Positions 22,001 through 31,000 of a stretch of DNA of 64,000 nt are shown one piece after another (the first letter of the stretch is position 1; each line of letters begins with the position of its first letter). The notes below the pieces were generated by a model. That model was not told the DNA's origin. It did not search any database and saw nothing but the letters and a program-made list of their open reading frames with translations. The position numbers and the translations under genes are program-made. This DNA is from Endothia cerciana (Eukaryota > Ascomycota > Sordariomycetes > Diaporthales > Cryphonectriaceae): assembly GCA_026119935.1 (NCBI GenBank), contig JALRMH010000075.1:1689-65688 (forward strand), written 5' to 3'.

Positions 22001-25000
22001 AAATAGATTCGGCGTGCATAGCGCGCATTGAATTAGCCGCGTAGTACGCAGTATACAATACGCAGAAATTCATTATGGGCCGATTCTTTTTATGTAGTCT
22101 ATTTTTTTTTCGTTTCATCCTGGCCCGATTAAGCATATATAAACCGATTTAAGTGATCGTATCACTAGTTGTTTAGTGTTACGTAACACCTTATTAAAAA
22201 TCTAATTGTCATAACTACAGTAGTTAATATGAGAACTCCTGGTATAAGATTGCATAAAAAGTGATAGTTTAAGCTAATTTGTGCATAAGAGTCAAATTCC
22301 TGGGAAGCCTTAAAGCTTTAGTAACCAAGGTCAGTAGGAAACTAGGGACTGGCTTGACTAATCCTCAAGGTATGGTAAGATCACTAGAGATGAAAGAAAC
22401 TGAAATAGGTAATCGCGGATCTAAATCAGATAATTATCTTTATCTGTAAAAGAGCAACGAGTAGACGGTTCTTCAGTATTGTTTTTTATACTGTAAGGTG
22501 TACTCTAATCGCCGGTAAACCGGTTCTAGGGTGAAACTATTTGTTAGTATTTTAGGTTTAAGTGGTAATTACACTACTTAGTATAAAACCTTTAAATTAC
22601 TTATATGTAGATCTTTTAACCTCTTGATTTATACATAATTTAAGTGATATAAATGAGTAAAACGAAATATGCTACTAAAACAAATAATGTAAATCCTCAT
22701 TTTGTTACTGGTTTTTGTGACGCTGAATCTTGTTTTACTTTAATAATTAGCAAAAATCCTAGACATACTTTAGGTTGAAGTGTGAAATTAGTGAGTACCT
22801 TCTTCTTATCTTGGTCAGAAAGGTAGGAGATGGATTGAGGATATTTTGGTCGTGTAGCTTATTAGTTTTATTTCTATAAATCAAAATTAAAGATTTTATC
22901 TTTGAAATTTTATAATTATCTAATATTTTTTTTTACAAATTATTTAGATAAACCTTACTGTAAAAAAAAATATACTACTTACCCGACGGCTACACCGTCG
23001 GGGCAGTTCCAGCCGCAGACGCTCGGAACTAATATAAAAAATTTAAACCCTCACTATGTTACAGGTTTCTGCGATGGTGAAGCTTGTTTTACCGTTAATA
23101 TTTTTAGAAATTCTTTACTTCGTTCAGGTTGAAATGTTACTTTAAAATTTAGTATTCATTTAAATGTTCGAGATCCCCCCTGCGGGGGATCCCCCCTCTC
23201 CCCCCGCAAGCTTGCGGGGGGGGGGCGGGTGGATCTAGATTTATTAGAATTAATTAGAGCCTTTTTTGGTGTAGGAAGTATTCATATTAATAAAAATGGT
23301 TCTATCACGTATTCAGTGAATGGTATCCAAGATTTAATTAATGTAATAATTCCTCATTTTTGTAATTATCCTTTGTTAACTAAAAAACAAGCAGATTTCG
23401 TCTTATTTAAACAGTTAGCTGAATTAGTGAATAAAAAAGTGCATCTAACAAGTGAAGGTATAGATAAAATTATCGGTATTAGAGCTTCTATTAATAATGG
23501 GTTATCTGACAAGTTAAAAGATGATTTCTCTCATATAATACCTGTCACAAAACCTAAGGTCAAATTGGCAGAAAATATAGATCCCCATTGACTAGCAGGA
23601 TTTGTGGATGGGGAGGGTAGCTTTATTGTATCTGTTTATAAATCTAAAACAACTACGGGGTATGCTTTAAAATTAATATTTAGTATTTCTCAAAATAATC
23701 GTGATTTTGAATTACTTAATAGTTGTGTGAAATTTTTAAACTGTGGTAGAGTTACTGTAAAACCTAAAACATCTGCAATAGAATTAGTTATAACTAAATT
23801 TAGTGATATTGATAATCAAGTTATACCATTGTTCAATAAATATCCTTTATTCGGTATCAAAAAACGAGATTTTGAGGATTTTTGCAAAATAGCTTTATTA
23901 ATGAAACATAAGGTACATTTGACAAATGAAGGGCTTGAGCAGATCCTCGAAATAAAATCAGGGATGAATAGAAGAAGAATTAGTTAATTATTTAGGTGGC
24001 GATTTCACCGCCAAAAAGCTTGGTGCGTAGTATCCTCATACGTAGGGTATTCTAAAGATTTAGATAATTTATATCTAATTCAACGTTTTTTTTGTGTTGG
24101 TAATGTAACCCTTCATGGGGATGCTGCTACATATCAAGCTACAAAACTAAGTGATTTAGCTTGTATAATTGAACATTTTAATAACTATCCATTAAAGACT
24201 CAAAAGTATGCTGATTTTTTATTATTTAAAAAAGCATTTGATATTATAAATAGTAAAGAACATCTTACTAAGGATGGTCTTACAAAGCTTATTAGTTTAA
24301 GAGCTTGCCTTAACAAAGGTTTACCTGAAAGATTAGAGGCTGCTTTCCCTAATATAACTTCTGTGTCAAGACCTCAAGTACCAAAAACTACTTTAGAATC
24401 TAATAAGTCAGAACTTAACTACTGAATGGCTGGTTTTGTCACAGGTGAAGGTTGTTTCTTTGTTAAAACAAGTAAATCTAAAACACATAAATTAGGTACT
24501 AGCGTTACTTTAAATTTTATTATAGTTCAAAATATACGTGATGCCTTTTTAATGGAAAGCTTTGAAGATTTTTTTGGTTGTGGTTCTTTTTCTATTGCAG
24601 AAAAGTCTGGTATTGCAAGATTTACTGTGTCAAATTTTTCTCAAATAGTAGATGTTATTATACCTATTTTTGAGGAATACCCCTTGTTAGGGGCAAAAGC
24701 TAAAGATTTTAAGGATTTTAAAGAAGTGTCTGTCCTTATTAAATCTAAAGCTCATCTTAATAATGAGGGTTTAAATAAAATTCTGTTAATTAAATCAAAA
24801 ATGAATTTTAAAAGAGAATTTTAATAAGTAGTTTAGAATTATTATATATAAAGGACTATAACTTAAATTTTTTTAATTGTATTTATATATAAATATAAAA
24901 TAATGTAAAAGAATAAAAAGGTAGACAAGCCTTTATATGATTTAAGCTAGGTTAAATATAGCTTTAGATTTAAGTTAGTACATATAGATAAGTTGTTGTT

Positions 25001-28000
25001 GTTATAGACTTGTTATTATTTTTATAATGTTAAGTCTTATTAGATAAACACTTATTTTTATATAGAGTGAAATTAGCTTTATTTGGATGAGCTGTAGTTA
25101 TTACAGCTGTATTATTATTACTATCTTTACCAGTATTAGCGGGTAAAATTCTGCCCGATTTAAAAATGGCTATATGCTGGGAACCGCTAATTTTTAGTCT
25201 ATATAATCTAGCGCAATCAGCAGGAAATTTATGAGGCTTTAGCCTTTTAGAGATCCCCAGAGACTATACGCCTGAATATTTTTGTTGTGGATTTATTTTA
25301 AATACTTCTCGGGAGCTACGGCGTCGTAAAAGTGTAGTAAATAGATTGTTTAAACGAACAAAGTTTACTATTTCTTCTCTATCTACTGATTTATTGGCAG
25401 AATATAAACATCTTAATAATTTACCTTTTTCTTCATATTTAACGGGATTGATTGAAGGTGATGGTACTATTGTGGTACCTAAGACGGAAAGATCGTTAAA
25501 AGGTGTATTAAACTATGCATCAGTACAAATTGGTTTTCACTTGAAAGATTTACCTTTAGCTTTGATAATTCAAAAAGTATTAGGTGAAGGGTCTATTAGC
25601 AGAAAAAAAGGTGTTAATGCTTATATATTAACCATAAATAGTTATAAAGGGTTAATTTTAATTGTTTCTATATTAAATGGTAATATGCGTACACCTAAAA
25701 TACATAGTTTTTATAAACTAATTGATTGATTAAATAATTCAAAGAAAACTAATTTTGTTACTCCCGGGCGCCACCAGTGGTGGCTGGGAGCGGCGGAGCC
25801 AAGAAAACCTTTAAATGATAGTCCTTTAACATCTAATGCTTGATTGTCAGGGTTTATTGAAGCTGATGGTTCATTTCAAATTAGAACTACTTTATCTGGT
25901 AAATATCCTAGATCCGAGTGTAAATTAGAAATTTCTCAGAGACAACTTGATCACAATGGTAATAGTAATCTAGATTTTTTAGAAATAATTGCTAAATTTT
26001 TATTAACAACCGTAAAATCTGTTAGACAAGATAGATCTAACCCTGAGTATAGAGTTAGAACTACTAGCTTGCAAGCTAATTTGATTTTTTGTAGTTATTT
26101 GGAAAGTTATCCATTATTTGGTACTAAATATTTAGATGCTATAGATTGAATGAAGGTTGTCAGTATATTTAATAAAGGTGAACATAAAGGTAAAGTGGGA
26201 ATGGAAAAAATAGTTCAAATTAAATCTTCTATGAACGATAGAAGGACTAATTTTACTTGAGATCATTTACAAAATTTTTACAACTTAAAAATGGGGAACA
26301 TTTCACCTCTATTTTTAAGTGCACACAGACACTATTCTACTGACTCTTCTGTAGTTCCAGTCAAAATCTACTCAAATGCGGATCTTCCGCCCCCCCCCCC
26401 CCCGCAAGTGTGCGGGGGGGGGGGAAGGGGGGACCCTCAGGGACCCCACTAGAAGGGGTCCCCAAGGGAAGATAAGCAATATATAATTACCGAAAATAAA
26501 GGAAAATCGGGTATTTATCTTTGGGTAAACTTAAAAAATAGTGAAGCATATATTGGTAGTAGTGTGAATCTAGGGGTCAGACTTCGAAAATACTATAGTC
26601 ATTATTATCTCACAAAAGGTAGTAAAGGTATGTACATTTCTAGAGCTCTATTAAAATACGGGTATTATGGGTTTAAACTAGAGATTTTAGAATACTGTGC
26701 TCCAGAAAAGTGCCTTGATAGAGAGCAATACTATATCGATACATTAAATCCTGAATATAATATCCTACTTACAGCCGGTTCTCCTCGAGGTCGTAAACAT
26801 ACAGAGGAAGCCCGAAAATTAATGTCAGAGGCTAAAAAAGGTAACATAAATGCCACTGGTCATATAGTTTCTGAAGAAGCCCGTGCTACGCACAAAAATG
26901 TCGGAAGCTAAAAAAGGTGGGAAAGGCCAGAAGGAGCAGGTCGTCAGGCCGTTTTGATAGAAGTATTGGATCTTGAGACAGGAATAACCAAACATTATTC
27001 CTCTTTAAGGGATGTTTCTAGAGACATAGGTGTACATGCAGGAAGCATTAGTAATTATTTATCGCCCCTGCGTAGCGAGGGGTAATTATTCCTCAAGTAA
27101 ATCTCAAAAGCCTTTTAAAGGAAGGTATATATTTAAAAAGAATTAAAAATTTATGCCTTCCATATCCTTGCTTACGGAGCAGCTGCGTGGTAAAAATTGT
27201 ATTATTATATTTATAGATGGTGGCTGCTAGGGCAGCGCTTAAATAAAATATATTTTATTTTTTAAGCAAGGGTAAAAAAAACCAGAAGATTTAATAATAA
27301 AAATATAAGATATAGTCCAAACATCGTAGTGATACAATGAGTGCCTACTTTTTGGTCGTGGTGAGAGTTTGAGGCATAAGCTCCTAATTTTTATCATGCC
27401 AGAAAAGACTATAGAGGCTGTTAGTACAAAACATATTTTTGTATTTATTTGTTATGTCTGTGTTAACTTTCTTATTTCATGGGACTTTGTCCAGTGGGCC
27501 TATGAAATTAATGGGAATTCTTGGCTTAATGATAGTATATATAATTATTACAGCTATAGATTGTGAATTCTTTTCCAGTCTTGTGTTTTTTAATTGGATA
27601 AACTTAAGTTTAATTCTGAACCTGTTATTGCGGCGTACTGCTGATCATAGCTCGTATTTAAATAACATTCCACGTCATTTAGTTAAACGCGACCCTGGAG
27701 CTAAATAGGGTACAACTAAAAGATATTATTCAACATCGCTTCGCACAAACACTATAGTTGAACGTAAAGATAAACCCGAATTGTTATTGGGCGCATGCAT
27801 GCTACGCACCCTTTTGATTAACAGGTTTTGCTGACGGTGAAGCCTGTTTTTATGTTGGTATTAAAAAAAGTAATAAAGTTAGTATAGGGTGACGTACAAC
27901 TCTAAGTTTTACTATTAACTTACATGAAAAAGATAAAACCGTTTTAGAACTTCCTCCCCCCCCCGGGGCCCCTGCGTAGCGAGGGGGGGGGAGGATGATC

Positions 28001-31000
28001 AGCCCCCCTGCGTAGCGAGGGGGGCAGAACTTCCCTGCGTAGCGTGGGGAGTTCCCCCCACGCTACGCAGGGGGGGAACTAATTAGTAATTATCTAGGTG
28101 TCGGAAATATATATCAACAAGACTCAGGGGTTGTTCAACTTAAAATTGAATCAATCAAAGAAATTGAAGCACTAATATCTCATTTTCAAAAATTTCCTCT
28201 TATTACGGAGAAGTCGGCTGATTTTGTTTTATTCACGGAGGTGTATAATATTATCGTTAGCAAACAACATCTAACAGAAACAGGTTTACGTCAAATTGTA
28301 GCTAGAAAGGCCTCTATGTATAATGGTCTTTCACTGGCGCTAATTTCTGCTTTTACTGATGTAACTCCTGCGAATAGACCTTTAATTTTATAAACAAAAA
28401 TTAAAGATCCTAATTGATTAGCTGGTTTCATCGAAGCCGTGCCCAAAGGGCGTGGTTGTTTCATGATTAATATTATTAAACATGCAAAAGGCTTTCAAGT
28501 AAAGTTATTATTTATAATAACTCAACATGATAGGGATAAAGAATTATTAGTCAGTTTTACGGATTATTTAGGTTGTGGTGGTGTTTCTAAAAATAAAAAT
28601 ACTTATGACTACAGAGTTTCAAAATTCTCAGATATTGAGGATAAAGTTATTCCATTTTTAAAAAATTATCCTTTAGAGGGAGTAAAATCTTTAGATTTTG
28701 ATGATTGATGTTTCGTGGCAAGGATCATGAAAGATAAACAACATTTAACCTTTGAAGGTTTAGAGCAAATTAAACAAATAAAAGCTAGAATGAATACACA
28801 AAGAAAATAACGGTATTTAACTAATTAATATAAAAATATTTAACTGTGTTTTGCTAGCTTGGTCTTCTACTCAATACTAGCGAGCTTTAATTTTATTAGC
28901 CGCGCACAAAAATAAAGTTGAGTTAAAATTATTGAAGTTTATTATATAAAGTATAAATAGAAGTTTACTGTACTTCTATAGAATAGTATCATTACAGCTT
29001 ATGCTATTTTTAGGATATTCTTTATTACGTTATAAGACTTCTTATTTTTAGTCATAGTTAACAAACTGTAGGACAATATATTCATAGGGAATTACAATGG
29101 TTCTTACTGATAGAAATTTTAATACCTCATTCTTTGAAACTGCGGGTGGTGGTGATCCTATATTATTCCAACATCTTTTCTGATTTTTCGGACATCCCGA
29201 AGTTTACATCTTAATTATACCTGGTTTTGGTATAATTAGTACAACTATATCAGCTAACTCTAATAAATCAGTATTTGGTTATATTGGTATGGTGTATGCT
29301 ATGATGTCTATTGGAATATTAGGATTTATAGTTTGAAGTCATCACATGTACACAGTTGGTCTTGACGTGGATACAAGAGCATATTTCACAGCTGCGACAT
29401 TAATAATTGCTGTACCTACAGGAATTAAAATCTTCTCTTGATTAGCGACATGTTACGGAGGATCTTTAAGATTAACACCTTCAATGTTATTTGCATTAGG
29501 TTTCGTATTCATGTTTACAATCGGAGGGTTAATAATCCACTTAGCTCTCCTTTTAAAGACCACCATATGCTGGAAACTTCTGACAATTATGCTACTAGAA
29601 ATTTTTTTAATTTTAGTTACAATGTATAATTTTGAACTATCAGCAGGTAACCAACGGATAGAAAAAAAGATCCAAGTAGGAACCCCAGAGACTACATGTG
29701 GTCCCCAGAGTACACTCCGGGAAGATATAGTCCAAGTAAAAAAATATTCATTAAGACGTAGCAATAATTATCTTAACATTGTTAAGATAGCACAGCCGAC
29801 TTCGTCGGGGTACATGGTCATAACTCGATCTTATTCTAATTTTAGTAATAAGCAGGCTGGTAATCAGGATAAGATTAAAAACTTAAATGCTGTAAAAGTT
29901 TATGATAGCTTCAAGGAAGATAGAGTTAATATACTAAAAGAACAAAGAGATAAATCAGGTGTTTACTGTTTAATTAATAAGGTAAATGGGCATGCTTATG
30001 TAGGAAGTTCTATTAATTTAGCTTCTAGGATGAGAAATTATCTTAATAAGGCTTTTTTAAGAAGTAAACAAAATTTTAATATGCCCATTACTAAAGCTTT
30101 ACTTAAATACGATTATTCAAATTTTACTCTTTATATTCTAGAATATGTTAAAGCCGAATTTTTAACCATAAGAGAGACTTTTTATATAACTTATCTTATA
30201 CCTTATTACAACGTCTTAAAAGAAGGTTATTCTTCTTTAGGTTATAAACATACAGAAGAAACCAAAAAGTTACTGTCAGAATTAGCTAATAATAGAACAC
30301 ATTCAGAGAAAACTAAAGGTTTAATAGCAAGGGCAGTAACAGGGGAAAATAATCCTTTTTATAATAAAAGTCATTCCATCGAAAGTAAGATAAGAATTAT
30401 TGAAGCTAAATCAGCTTATCCTGTCTATGTGTATAACTCATTTAAAGAGTTATTAGTTATTTTCCCTTCAGTCTTAACTTTAGCTAAGTTAATTAAATCA
30501 AATCACTCAACATTAGTTGACATTATAAAAGAACAAATAATCTTTAGAGGAGAGTGGTATTTAAGTAATATACCTTATAATTTAAATGACACGCCTAAAA
30601 TAGCTAATTGACATTCCATGGCTTGTGAAGAATTAGTATTAAATATTAATAATAATAGTCATATTAGAAAAGCAGTGTTTGTGTATGATATAAATAAAAA
30701 TTTTCTTAATAAATATGATGGAGTTATGGATGCTCAAAGAGCATTAAAAATAAGTCATAGTACTTCCCTCCGGGGAGTACCCCCTTGCGGTGGTACTATA
30801 AAAAATTATGCTAAGGTAGGTGGTGTTTATAATGGGTATATATTTAGTTATGAAAGATTGGCTACACAGGATTAATGAATATTTTTTTACGTAAGTGGGG
30901 TGGTTCTTGCTAACGCATCTCTTGATATAGCATTCCACGATACTTACTACGTAGTTGCTCATTTTCACTACGTATTAAGTATGGGTGCTGTATTCGCTAT

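Larger units (their letters stand above)
22653..24824 (+). pseudogene. Host LAGLIDADG endonuclease of cox1-i7, split by another
   Basis: Piece 1 (22653 to about 22828) reads [20 protein letters not shown], then TLGWSVKLV before the frame ends at TAG. Piece 2 (about 24041-24824) resumes the same fold as [40 protein letters not shown], then the second motif [19 protein letters not shown], ending at TAA 24822-24824. Between them sits a complete second LAGLIDADG gene (22902-23987). Joined in order, the pieces make a near-complete two-motif endonuclease missing only a short loop. Confidence 0.78.
22256..25069 (+). other. cox1-i7, group I intron
   Basis: Inserted after CAT (RLH|KLALFGW). The core is 5': AAATTCCTGGGAAGCC near 22294, AATCGCGGATCTAAATC near 22411 and AAAGAGCAACGAGTAGACGG near 22448. 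A LAGLIDADG gene split by a second one follows. Ends TATAGAGTG. Confidence 0.87.
25145..29087 (+). other. cox1-i8, composite group I intron
   Basis: Inserted after GGT (VLAG|GITM). 5' core parts: CAATCAGCAGGAAATT near 25215 and CCCCAGAGACTATACG near 25255. The matching AAGATATAGTCC is not found until 27306, so the LAGLIDADG/GIY-YIG ORF lies in a loop inside the core. About 1.7 kb after 27345, with an unidentified ORF, a broken LAGLIDADG gene and a cox1 exon fragment, is not explained by this core. A second intron or insertion is likely there. Confidence 0.75.
29530..30891 (+). other. cox1-i9, group I intron
   Basis: Inserted in GGG T|TA (IGG|LSGV). Core at 29560-29735: ATGCTGGAAAC, ATCAGCAGGTAACC near 29639, CCCAGAGACTACATG near 29683 and GAAGATATAGTCC near 29729. 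The GIY-YIG frame runs through this core from exon 9. Ends TTTTTTACG. Confidence 0.9.

Noticed and set aside
27345..27720. Extra cox1 exon or a piece of nad3, nad6 or atp6
   Set aside because: Exons 8 and 9 already join as VLAG-GITM with no residues missing, and the translated segment matches none of those proteins.
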